Shown: positions 23,350 through 35,028 of the stretch, in pieces
How the letters are laid out: the number at the start of each line of letters is the position of its first letter
How positions within the stretch are numbered: position 1 is the first letter of the stretch
Assembly: GCA_035041965.1 (NCBI GenBank)
Contig: JAPYMA010003049.1
Span: 1 to 64,000, forward strand
Length of the DNA stretch: 64,000 nucleotides
Direction of reading: 5' to 3'
Origin: Anisakis pegreffii
Lineage: Eukaryota; Nematoda; Chromadorea; Rhabditida; Anisakidae
Translations under genes and position numbers: made by a program
The notes under the pieces: model-generated
Databases searched by the model: none
Told to the model about the DNA's origin: nothing
The model's input: only the letters and a program-made list of their open reading frames with translations

Positions 23350-26300
23350 ATGTTATCAAGATGGATTCTACGGACCAGTCAGGTGGTGACGTTGTTTCGT
23401 CGAAGATTTTGTTCGACGCTTCACAGCGGAGGAGGAGATGCGTCCACATCTTTAGGACAACAGGCGCAATTGGATCGTAACGAAGGAAGCGATCAGTACA
23501 AGATTCTGGCGGAATCGTTGGGTGTTCGCGACATTGCGCCATCCGAAAGTCAGAATGTCCTGGTGATCCATCCAAAGATCCGCTGGGGTCGTAACTCGGC
23601 AAGAGCGTCAACGACCGCCGATTTGCAACTTCAAGAAGCAATCGCTCTTACGAATACTTTACCCAACTTTCGGGTTTGCAGGTAATCAGCTGAACATTAG
23701 CCAAAATTTCTGTTCTAGTCGCAAGCAGAAACAATTTCATTATTTGTAACTTACAAATATCGTTCACTAATGAGAATGTCCGTTTGTAAGGGTCATTTGA
23801 AATGTTTTGCTCTGATTGGTTATGGAGAGGAGTTGAGAATTTGAAAATTTGGCCAGCAATGTGGAGTGGAGAAGTATCGAAGATGTTCGAGAAAATTTAT
23901 TCACAATCAGTATCACGGCGAGTGTCTGCGGGATTTTGATGAAGTGGTGAATGCGTTTAATTTGTTGTGAATGGATCTCGCTATTGATTGGCGACCAGAC
24001 GAATTTTCAGCTCGATTATTGTGGGAACAGATTATAGTACGAAAAAGAAACGGATCTGGGGCAGAGGTCGTTTGGAAGCATTAGATGAGCTGAAGGAGAA
24101 GGAACGAGCCACAGCTCTCATGATCAATGTGGATGTTCTATCGCCTGTACAGCAGGTTGTTATGATTGTTGCAGTTGTTCCCAGTCAATGTCAGCTTTAA
24201 CTAATAATTACTCGTACTTCCCATGCCACTCGTGGACAAGGTATCAGTGGAAGAATTGCGAACGTTCAATAAAGAGTTTATTGCAGCACGTAATCTGTAA
24301 ATATTTGCTCAAAAATTGCAGAGTGAACTGTATTCGTACTTTCGAGTACCGATATACGATCGTTACAATATTGTATTGCTGATTTTCAAGATGTTCGCTA
24401 AAACCAAAGAAGCGCGTCTTCAGATTGAACTCGCCGAAATACCATATATTCGGTTAGTTCGAGAATATATTACCTATCTCTTAAGATGGACTGTTGTCTA
24501 TCTTCACGTTTATGATGCGATAGTAGAGTAACGTAATTTTCAGTCATCGCCTGAAATGCATCAATACGGAGCGAACAAATCTTTCAGCTTTTCATATCAA
24601 CTTTCCAGTTTCCAATAGGTATGCGTGCCGTAAAACTCTTCGATTTCAATGTTTCTTCTGTGGAAAAGCGAAATCCGTTCACATTTGTGATGGTATCACC
24701 AATTGTCAATCGTAACTGAAATATTTCCACAGAATCGCTTTAGTTTTTCAGACTAATAAATAAATAAATAAGTTTAATTAAACCACTTAAAAGCAATGAA
24801 TGAAAACGAAACGAAATCGCTAATTATCGCATTGCGATGATCAACTTTACTCTAAATGTTAACTCAGAACTGATGTGTCAGTGGCACGATATCCTCACTG
24901 TATCGTCGTAAGACACTAATATTGCCAATGTCTTAGAGAATATTGAAGCTTTTCATGCTCTTCATTCATTTCAATAGGAATGGTACACTGGAAATACTTC
25001 GATATCGTGAGCAATCGTTGCGTAAACGATTAAAATTGGCTGTCGAAGAGAAGGAGACAACAGTCAGTGAAGAGACTAGTCAACGTGGTGTTGCTGCGAC
25101 TGTCGCACTTGTTGGATATACGAATGCTGGGAAAAGTTCTTTGATTAAGAGGTATTTATTTGTTGTGTGAAAGAGAACACCAGAAGCTCGTTCCTAGACT
25201 TTGGTTACTCGTACGAACAGAGGGGAGGAGGGAGGGTGGTGACGAAGGGAGCGAGCTTCTGCCACGTGTGTACGTGTGTTTATATCAAATAATCTCTTTA
25301 ATTTGTTCGTTTTATTATCAATCCTTATCATTAATGATTATTACCAATTAATAGCGTTATCACTATTGTGATAGCTCATTCCTTTATTCTAACCTTAATT
25401 GACTTTAATTCTTCAGCTCTTTTCTTCTTTATTTTTGTCGCTCTTTTATGTTTTCGTCAATACGCTAAAGTGCAATTTTCATAGTTGGCTATTGGATTCG
25501 TGTAATGAAAATCCTCAATTCATTACTCGTAATTTTCGTTCTTCTAGTATCAGATATTTCATGGTTTCAGATTAACCGGTAATGAGTCAATATTTGTGGA
25601 AGATCGCCTTTTCGCTACCTTGGATGCATCAAGTCATTTTTGTCGATTACCGTCCGGTATACCGATCCTGCTAACAGACACGATCGGTTTCATCTCGGAC
25701 TTACCAGTGCAATTGTTTGCCTCATTTCGTGCCACATTGAGTCATGTGCTTAACGCTGTAATAATTTCATCGAACTTATCAGAAGTGTATTACAAATAAC
25801 ATAGATTTTGAATATTTAACTATGAGATTATACACTAAATCGCTTAGTAATAATTAAGGTCTTCATTTGAAAAGCAAACCTGTCGTGAACTCTTATATTG
25901 GATGCATTTTTGTGCAAAATTTCGGAAAAAGCTACGAGACGGTGGTATATTAATGAGGGTTGTGTGTAGCCTGGAAACAGCATTATGTTGGTGACTAATG
26001 TTATCCGTCGCGTATTCGTGGATATTCTAGGATTTGCTGTTGATGGTCGAAGATGTGTCACATCCTGATAGGAAAGCACAACGTGAAATTGTCTTGGAAA
26101 CATTGGAAGCGTTGGACGTGAAACGTTCACTCATAGAGTCGATTATTTTTATCGGTAATAAATGTGATAAAATTGACATGAGCAAAGTGGAAGAACAGTG
26201 CGATCTTCTCAATGTGTCGTGTGTAAATAGTTTTGGCATTAAGCAATTGATCGCTGAGATTGACAAGGTGTCGTGTTTAATCTATTATCCACTTTTTTTG

Positions 26301-26915
26301 TTTGCAGCTTCTGATTTTTATCTTCCTCAAATAAGCTGTTTCGATCCATTAAATAACTTTTTCCTTTAATGTCTTTTAATGAAAAGAGTTAGTCTGTTTT
26401 CATTTCAGTCAAAAGGGATCACTTTTTAGAGCATTTTCGAGTCGAGTTGGATGATTTGATTTCAATTGTCCAATCTCAAAGTCTTATTTCATTTATTTCA
26501 TTGAGAATAAACGATAAGTTAATGTTAGCATGATCTGTTCAGGTGAAACGATACATTGACTCAGTGGACAAATTATAAGTAACACAATGAAACTCATATG
26601 GTTCACATAAGGAAATGTGGAGCATGTCTTAAAAATTGATAATGGATTCGCGTGTGATGTTGGATGATATATGTTATCTGATTGCAGAAAGTGATGGCGT
26701 TGCGAGGTAGCGTCGTCCGTCATATGAAACTTCGATCCGGCTCACCGGCTTTAGCGTATCTCTACAAAGAGTCGCTTTTGGTCAAGGAACCCATCCCTAT
26801 AGATGACGGCAACTTTCTGCTTTGTACAGTGATTATGGACGATGTCCAAATGGCCATGTTTCGTGCTCGTTTCAACCTAGCGAAAGTTAAATCACAACAG
26901 AAAATTTCATCATAA
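23350..26915 (+). CDS. HflX/GTPBP6-type GTPase, probably mitochondrial
   Basis: Eight exons: 23350-23681, 24011-24155, 24322-24452, 24544-24618, 24978-25151, 25571-25757, 26031-26267, 26688-26915; 502 residues with all phases consistent. The N-terminus is Arg-rich and poor in acidic residues over the first 20 positions (WILRTSQVVTLFRRRF), as for a mitochondrial presequence. The HflX N-domain follows (VIHPKIRWG, IALTNTLPNFR, IWGRGRLE, DRYNIVLLIFK, TKEARLQIELAEIPYIR), then a short helical linker (REQSLRKRLK). The GTPase domain has the P-loop GYTNAGKSS at 274-282, DTIGF at 322-326 and NKCD at 390-393. Family members bind the large ribosomal subunit; bacterial HflX splits stalled ribosomes, and human GTPBP6 acts in mitochondrial ribosome recycling and assembly. 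The segment after the conserved RH (exon 4) is shorter and diverged: the glycine-rich GPGE stretch of bacterial HflX is missing. CZIB lies 0.9 kb downstream on the same strand. Confidence 0.95.
25182..25260. repeat. Inverted repeat in GTPBP6 intron 5
   Basis: AGAAGCTCGTTCC (25182-25194) is matched 12 of 13 in inverted orientation by GGAGCGAGCTTCT (25248-25260), with a G-rich 53-nt spacer and an E-box CACGTG just after. It could form a hairpin in the pre-mRNA or be a small MITE relic. Confidence 0.6.
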
Positions 26916-26920
26916 CCATC

Positions 26921-26926
26921 AATAAA
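26921..26926 (+). terminator. Polyadenylation signal of the GTPBP6 gene
   Basis: A canonical AATAAA begins six bases after the stop codon, implying a very short 3' UTR if it is used. Confidence 0.55.
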
Positions 26927-27818
26927 TTCAATCGTTTCGTAGCTATCAAGAGGAATTTTTGTACAACATTGCAGTCGTTCGTCGTACGAATATTGTGCAA
27001 ATCGCTAGTGTTATTGTTTATTTTGTGAAAATGCGCAAATGAATTAAGCAGTTTGTAATTTCGAAACACCATTCGATTATGCTGAAGAGTTCAAATGACC
27101 TACAATGCTCTACATTTATGATTTTGGTCGATAAACTGCTTACAGTTAGTATCGATGCTTGTTAGGAACCCGCACGACGACCTTCACAACTTAAATTTTG
27201 TGACTTTATTCAGATTCCGTAAGGAAACGCTCATTTAAGCTTCTCATTTCCTATACTTACCGAATAATCATATAGTGAGGTGTGCACCTGAATACGCTAC
27301 CAAAAACTTTGGATATTCATCATAGTTTAGCCCCGTGATAATGGATGAAAAATGCGCCTAGAGTACGTCATGTGAATGATCAAAAGCAAACGTGTTCGCT
27401 TCGGAAGTGGTCTTTGTTGTTGGTGTAAAGCATTTTGCCATATTTGTATATTTCGTAATTGAATTTATGATCAAGCAGTGACATTTTAGTGTGTATGCTA
27501 TACATATTTCATAATCGTTATGAATTTGTTTATTTAATAGTGAACCACTTCATTGTTTTATCGCTTTTTATTGGTCAATTGAAAAGCAATGTTCACTCAT
27601 TTCAAATATCGCTTTTACACGTTTGCTTCCGTTTCTTTATCAGTGAATTTATTTCATCATTCGCATCGTCTGAAGAACACTTTCAAGAGCTTTAACTGTA
27701 ATAGATGTTGTTCTTGAAAAGTTATAAGATATCGATGTTGACGTTAGATTTCATAGAACAGTTGCATTCATAAGCGTGAAACAGAGTAAACATTCTTAGA
27801 TTCGCAGGAAAGGAAATG

Positions 27819-27827
27819 TTATTTCAG
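27819..27827 (+). promoter_or_regulatory. Probable trans-splice acceptor for the CZIB gene
   Basis: TTATTTCAG precedes a 46-nt leader with no other ATG, which ends in the ATG at 27874-27876 directly followed by a GTACGT donor. This placement supports that ATG as the CZIB start. Confidence 0.5.
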
Positions 27828-27873
27828 AGTGTTGTTGATTCGGGTGTGTTGAAGTTGAGGTGTTATTTTACTG

Positions 27874-29754
27874 ATGGTACGTTTCGACATTGTTACTCGA
27901 TATTATTATTGATCGCCAGATCACTTTCACTTAAAATTGCCGTTGCATCACGCATCAGTTCACGTCATAGATTTTATCCAATGATAACGTTAGTTTACGG
28001 TTTGGTCAGTGCTGATGGTCAGCCAATCAGCACTTAGAAGCGATACACTGAAGAAGTTAAGTTACTGTATCAGTGCGGCTCTTTATTCCACCTATTGGTG
28101 TGGGAATTCCGTTGTATTATTTGTCTTTCGTGCTTATTGTGTACTCGCTGCCAGATGATTATTTTTAGCCTCTCATATCTCTGGAGTTGAAGGCTAACTT
28201 ATTGAATGTAACCGATCTGCAACCGTCTGATCCCGACACTTTTCGATGGTACATGAAAGTTAGTTAGTTCGTCCAGTTTCATCCTTATAGGTTTATATTC
28301 AACTATTCCCTTTATTTCGCCTATATTTTTCCATCTGAAATCATATTCTTCGTGAGTTTCTGCTCCTAATTGTTGATCTTACATCGTATTCGAATGACTT
28401 GTTTGGGAAAATTCTCTGGGAAATTCAACAGAGATCAAAGAGTAACAGAATCGCACAAGATGTTTTGTATTGCAGCAAAAACATTTTCATCTTTTTAATG
28501 ACCGTTTTAGTGATGATTGTTGACACGAGAAATATTTTCAGCTCCGATGTATGAATTGTGGTGAACAACCTGACCATTGGCAGTATGTAACTGCTTCGGT
28601 TTGTTTCAGATTTCATTGGATATGGTCTGAAATCCTTTTCAGTCATCACTGTGATTCGTTTTCATGTGTTCTTATATTTCAGTTTACATGCCTTATCAGT
28701 GTTAAGCCACTTTTAAGGAATCGCTGGAAATGCCGGGAAGTCGCGGTGAAGCAAATCTGATTGCAAAGTGTAAACTTTGTGGGAGAGTGAATTCACTTGG
28801 TCAGCATCTATATCATTGTGAAAATATTCATTTCTGCAATTCAGCAATACGTCGATATTTTCGTTTACTTTTCTGCTATATTCGTTTTCGAATGAATCAA
28901 TTCAAAGTAATTGAACTTCTAAAGTGTCAGTCTCAGTGAACTGGGAACAAAGTGGTTTTTCGATAACTAGAAGATGCATTTGTGTGTTTCTTTCAGATAT
29001 TGTCAAAGATTCCTACAAACCGTATTCAATTGATGACAGTGAACAGTATCATCCAATCGTTAAATTCGATTGTCGCGGTGTGGAACCGACAGCGTTTGAT
29101 CCGAGAGTTCGTGGATTCGTTATTTTCAAGCATTCCGAAATCCTTTCCTAGGGAATCTTGCTCCGTCGTTCTGATACTTCCGGTGGTTGCTGTAGTGAAT
29201 GATGATTATATTGATATCACATTTTAGTATCTTTTTCGCCTCATTACTTGTTCTGACTTTCAGGTTGGATGGAAGGCTGTAGGTTCGGAGTCTGGCACTA
29301 CTTTCGACGATATCGACCTGTCTGAAAAGGTTTATCTTCTGATATTTCTGTATGTTAGACACATTTCATCTAATGTATTGACTACTAAAATATTGCGAAT
29401 TCAAGTTGTTTTTCGCAGATTCCAAATGGATTGAAAATTTCATTGATTTTTTTAAACCATAATTTTTACCATAATTTCCTTACCATAATTGCTATCGTTC
29501 CCTTTTACATTAAAATTTTGCACCCATATATCTTGTTTCTGTGTTGTTGATCACTCACAGAATTGTTGTAATTGTTGATCATTTCATTCAGTATTTTAGC
29601 TGTAAAAAGCATCGATCATTTTTGGATAAGAGAATGCACACATCAGTTAAAAACCCTATTGCCCGTTCAGGAATGGGCTGACTACGATGAGAAGGCATCG
29701 GCAGCTACGGAAATAACTGAAGTGTGTGCGCGTTTTGTGCTGTCGAAGAAGTAG
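27874..29754 (+). CDS. CXXC-motif zinc-binding protein (CZIB; C1orf123/DUF866 family)
   Basis: Exons: 27874-27876 (ATG alone), 28169-28258, 28542-28598, 28718-28799, 28997-29106, 29264-29329, 29671-29754; 163 residues against about 160 for animal homologues. Seen in order: LELKANLLNVT near the N-terminus, RWYMK, the first zinc pair C34-x2-C37 (CMNCGE), the second pair C68-x2-C71 (AKCKLCGR), KFDCRGVEP, GSESGTTFDDIDL and EWADYDEKA near the C-terminus. The family folds as two similar beta-barrel halves with one zinc site made by the two CxxC pairs, conserved across eukaryotes; its cellular role is poorly defined, so I give none. The start is the uncertain part: exon 2 has no usable ATG and opens directly after an acceptor, so an upstream start exon is required, and the ATG|GTACGT at 27874 fits in phase. 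It lies about 950 bp after GTPBP6 on the same strand. Confidence 0.93.
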
Positions 29755-29977
29755 ATGGCAGCTGTTGGTTCGGCTGTTGTATTCGATGAGAAGTTCGTTG
29801 GGGTCATACACTTTCTTCTACAATGGACATAATTCTATCCTTTGATTTATCTGTACTCACTGAATATTTCTCATATCTCAATCGCTGTCATATTTATTCA
29901 TAGCGAATAATTTCTGTCCTATACGTTCGTTCCGCATTTGTTGATGAGTGTTATCATTAGAGCTGTTGATGTTATTA

Positions 29978-29983
29978 AATAAA
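29978..29983 (+). terminator. Polyadenylation signal of the CZIB gene
   Basis: AATAAA about 220 bases after the CZIB stop codon, followed by GT-rich sequence. Confidence 0.5.
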
Positions 29984-29989
29984 GTGACG

Positions 29990-32900
29990 TGTTCTTATTT
30001 GAGTTCGTACTGATTAAATAAACTTCATAATAATCTCTTGTGTGCTTCATTGGACATAGTAAAGCGGAAGCAATGATGAAGGGAAACAGCTAAAGTCTTC
30101 TATAATCTGGTGAAGTTCAAATTTTACTGGTACTAAAGGTTAGACTTAGGATAACTCAAGCTCTCATCCATCATACAGTACTCAAAAATTGAGTGATTAG
30201 TGTTGTCATAATTTTTACACGGCAATGGCAAGTTTTCAGCACCCATCTCCATAACGCAATGAAATTAACAATTTGACATAATCGTACTCATCTGTAATTC
30301 ATCTTTGATGAGTTCAATCGAATTTCAATTGTCACTTCATAAATAACTACACTCGTTCATCTATTCATTATTTTAAACATGACAACTCTTTCAAATTTTA
30401 ATTAATCACAATTCAATATGCAAACCAAATTTTGATGCATTCAAATGAAGTGAAAGTAAACGTATTTAATTGGCGAATGAAACGGTTAATTACTTATAAA
30501 TACCACTGCATATGGTTCGAATATATGCACGCAGACAGATGAATAATACATGGTCAAATATTAAAACGCTGAAGCAGTGTTGTGATGAAATAGTTCGAAT
30601 TTTGCACTGAAATGAGTTGAGAGTGATGCTAATATGCTTGCGTATAAAGGCGAATATTTATGTTTGGTATGGACAGAAGGGGAGAGGATGGGTTGATTCA
30701 TGCATCATCCATTTTGATTGATTACGGCAATTTGAATTGAATATTCTAATGAATATTTAACAAGAATATATTATGATGATAGTCGTTATGCGATATACAC
30801 ACCAACACTCAAGTATTTAACTCAACTGAATACTCGTTACCAAATTATTATACGTATGCTTTCGTGTTGTTATTAGTAATGTTGTTATTACAATGCATCT
30901 GATATAAGTAAGTCAATTCCCTGGTCTCATATTGGAACATTCCAATACTATGTTATCACAATAGTTAGCGATTTATTTTAAGTAGCGATTCTATAGCAAG
31001 AGGAGTTGTATAATAAATTAATGTTTGAATGAAGTGATATTAATTCTGATTGACGATTCATGCATCACTTAACGCTATATGGTTCAGAATGTTTACTAAA
31101 GATTTGCACAAACAGCTCAGTATTGTTTTAAAAAATGAATTATCATGTTTTGGAGAGTGCTACATTCAAAACATCGAAATGCCTAGGTTTGGCCCACTAG
31201 GCTACGATATGTTATGTCCCTCTGATACAACATGACTATCATAGTTACGAATCCTCACAACAATTTGGTTTCATATTACAAAAGTGAAGAATTCAGTTGT
31301 CGTCACTGTTCCGAAATGACAGAGCTGAAGATCTGAACATATCATAGGAGACATCTCAACTAAAACTATGAAATAGGATGCAGATCAGAGTTGTAATTGG
31401 CCAATACAGGCTGGAGCAGGTGGGTGAACTTGTGTCAAGGCTATCATAACCATGCAATTTATCTGTTCAGTGTTTTTTTCACATAATTATTTTATTATTT
31501 AGTAATCAATCGTAGTGTTGACTTGAAGATATTTCAGTGATACACTTAGACATATGGTGCGTATTCGAGTTGATGGTATAACTAATTGGTTGTTATCCAA
31601 TTACAATACACATAACCTTCACTCTCATACAGCAATTATACTCTCCACCACCCTTCATTGTTTGCACATGCAGTGAACAATGCATGTGAAATATGTACTG
31701 TACCAGATGCTTTCTTGACAAACCACTATAAACGTTCAAGACATTCCACGAGTATTTTTGCATCATAAGTCCTTAATTTGTCCATATTTTTGGATAAAAT
31801 ATCCATATTGCGATTTCTGTTGTATACAGATAGCTTCATATAAAAGGTTCCTCATGAGCAGTTTTGATCTAAAATAAACGAACAATAGGACAGGATGAAA
31901 CTGCAAATGATTACTTGACTCGAGTGATCTATGCGTGAAAATTCTATCAGTAAAATTATGACTTCACAAGGACGGACGTTCAGAAAACACCATAAGTTTC
32001 AAACCCTTACCTTCTCATGGTACTTATTTGTTCACCACATGGTACTTATTTAATTAATAGTACTTACAGCATACTCATAGTACTTGTTTCATCCATTATG
32101 AAAGATTCACTTGAAGAAATTTTCCCACTCGATAATGTGTGATTGCATGAAGTTGCCATTAGGATAAGTAAATGAAATAATTGATTGTGAGAGAATTTAT
32201 TTCGAGATCACTATAAAAACAATCTTTTTAATGACAATAGGAACAGAACGTAAGGTACGAATTTGAAACAAAAATTAAAAACGCATTATAAGCTCTTTTT
32301 AGTTGAGTCATCATAATTGGACAACAGACTAAAGGAACACAGTAACAGTGGTCAGTATTCAAGAAATGCAAAAGAAAACACACTCCATTTAGAAATGAAC
32401 GACCAATAATGAACACTATAATGAACAACAAGTATCAATTAATTAATTATAACCATTAATTATAATGAAACGAACACAATGAACCTAATGCAATCGGTTT
32501 GATCATCGCTTTAGAATTGTTTTGAATTTTTGCTTGCATTCGAAACTCAATGAAACTAATATTCAATCATTCCAAAAAATATTGCAATTGAATAAATGTT
32601 CATAAACAAATCAAATGAGGAGCAATAAAAGGATGTAATACACATAAAAACGCACATCTGCTTCCGCTAATTTTCATCAATTTCATCTAACTCTGAAATT
32701 CATCGTAAGTAAACTCTGAAACACAATCGAAATCAAAATCGCCCACCCAATAATTCGCTATTGTATCCTCAGCTGTCCTGCTCTCTTCAAGAATGTCTCT
32801 GACCTCATTTGCAAATTTCCGCTAAAAAGATCATCTGGCAGATGTACGTATATGTATTAATTCACAAGCTATGCTATTATCTCCAATACAATACAAATAA

Positions 32901-35028
32901 TAGCCACAGTAATAATAGTAACAGTTGGTCACCATGAATATAAGATTGCGGTAAATTAGCGTGGCGTGTGTGCGTATGCCTTCTCACCAACTGTCGATTG
33001 TTTGATTTGTATAGATATTACGAATGAATTGAAATTATTATAGAACGGAGCAGGAGATGTGGAACAATTGAATGGGGTTCATCACATGGATGGATGAGTA
33101 GAGGTCGTTCTAAGAGAGGGCAATCGAGGACGATGCGATATGCAATATGCTTGATTAACAACACAAAAACAATAGAGTGCATAACAATGCAGAGCGCGAA
33201 TAAAGAGATATCATCAAGCGTGTATCGTGAGCGATATCGTTAAGCCTATCTCGGGCATCGTCGCCATTAAGAAAACAAATGATGAATCTAACGTGGTCGA
33301 TACGGCAAGGTAGCAGCTATCCTGGTATAATTTTGATATGAGATCGTATGAAAGCAACGAATGAGCTCTGACAGGTGTGCGAGATTATTCGCATGCATTC
33401 ATTAGTGCATTATGATGTTAGCATTGTTCTCATGAACTGCTCGCATCCTAATTGCTATGAGCATGAATTAATTGAATTTACTATAGTCTTGCTGCACTCC
33501 ATCGATTCATCACTCACATTAAATCTCATGCGAGAAGCACATTTGCTAGAACAATAACCTGCTATTGTATTGCAAAAAAGCGCTAAAACTTTCCGTTTAA
33601 TCTAGTAATTGGCCACTATTATTCAGTCGTACCACATTCTCTTTTCATTCTTTGTTCATTTGAATTTATAAGATTACTTGAATGTGTAGGATTACTTGAA
33701 TGAGTGCGCATTACATATGATTTGTTAAGTATTATATTGCCATCTAATTGCACATTTCACAAAAAATACAATAGGAAACATGAATTAACCGCATTGAAAT
33801 TGACATATTCTTAAGAATTACCAAAGAACACAGTTACGAGAATGCACACAAAATTAGATTACACAGCAAATGTGATAATGAATCCACTATCAATGGATCA
33901 AACATGAAATGTCTGAAAAGAAAAGTATTTCTATGATACAACGCAGACTAGACTGCACTCAGCTGTTTCTCAACAACATCAGTTCAACGTAAACAATAGT
34001 AAACAAACATAATTACTGAATGATTTTGAAGATTTCCATTGAAAAGTTCCGATTTCATTCGAAATATGCTTCCAACATTTTTCTGATTCCGAAGAGCGCC
34101 GCCACAACTTTTCAATGAAATGATCAACAAAGATCACGGAACAACGATATTATATGTACAATTGAAGGCTGGAAAAAAGAATAAAGAATGTGGAAAAAAT
34201 CGTAATAAGCAACATTATGAATATATGATAATGCATCCAGGTGAAGAATCCCGTTAAAATGAAATTATTGATAGGAAAACATAAAATGAATGAAGGCTGA
34301 GAACAGAACAAAGAATTAAGTAAAGCTTTTCGTTTGTATGCACACATTGACTAGGATATGTTCAGCATAAAAAAGGAGAATATTATTCAAATGAAATGAA
34401 TACACAATACACTTGTCACTCAATTATCCGCACTTTCAAGCATTGAATTGATTAGGCCTTACTTTAAAGAAACAGCTGTATTGCTTGACTGGGGTGTGTG
34501 ATTTCTCAAACGAATTCGATTGTCAGAGGTTAAATTATTTCAATTGAACTTAATTCGTCAAAACTTGTTGCGGATCAATCTTATCGGGTGCGGGCCTTTT
34601 CGATCAAATACAAGAAAACACAGCAAAAAGTAGACTCACATTAACAACACGGAAGTAAAATAATGCCACAATACAGAAAACATAATGAGATCAATGCAAC
34701 AATTCAATGCAAGAGTGAGTGAACAGAATTACTAAAGACAATTCATTGATTTAACGCTCAAAAATTATCAATTTTCTTTGCATGATTTCTAATTGTTGTG
34801 AAAATATCACAGCAAAACAATGGATTAGTGAATGTGAATGAAACGCATGAACAAGTCGTTCAAAATATTTCTTCCATTGAATTCATATGAAAGTTTTGTG
34901 AAGATTGATTTGGTATATCATGACGATGGCTTAACAAAACAACACGCAACAACGACGTAATTCATCATAACTTGAATAATCTATCGAATAATGGATGTGA
35001 AGAAGAGTTGATCGAGATGTACATTGCA
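29990..35028. other. Gene-poor region downstream of the EGL-46-like gene
   Basis: About 5 kb between two convergent genes with almost no coding signal. A short degenerate direct repeat ATGGTACTTATTT occurs around 32008-32090. The one exon-like stretch is listed separately (32687-32821, minus). No transposon domain, tRNA or tandem array was recognised. Confidence 0.45.
32687..32821 (-). CDS. Possible terminal exon of an unrecognised gene
   Basis: On the minus strand, the acceptor GATCTTTTTAG is followed by 44 sense codons and a TAG stop. The peptide is acidic and well mixed in composition (EVRDILEESRTAEDTIANYW, then GDFDFDC and ending DEFQS), unlike translated AT-rich noise. No upstream exon was confidently joined, and the family is not recognised. 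It lies 2.2 kb beyond the EGL-46-like stop codon on the same strand. It could be chance. Confidence 0.25.
   Translation of the reverse strand, partial: RKFANEVRDILEESRTAEDTIANYWVGDFDFDCVSEFTYDEFQS

Noticed and set aside
24240..24299. Candidate extra GTPBP6 exon (VSVEELRTFNKEFIAA)
   Set aside because: Its ends do not match the phases of flanking exons, and the join without it gives a continuous family-like sequence (LSPVQQ then SELYSYFRVPIYDR).
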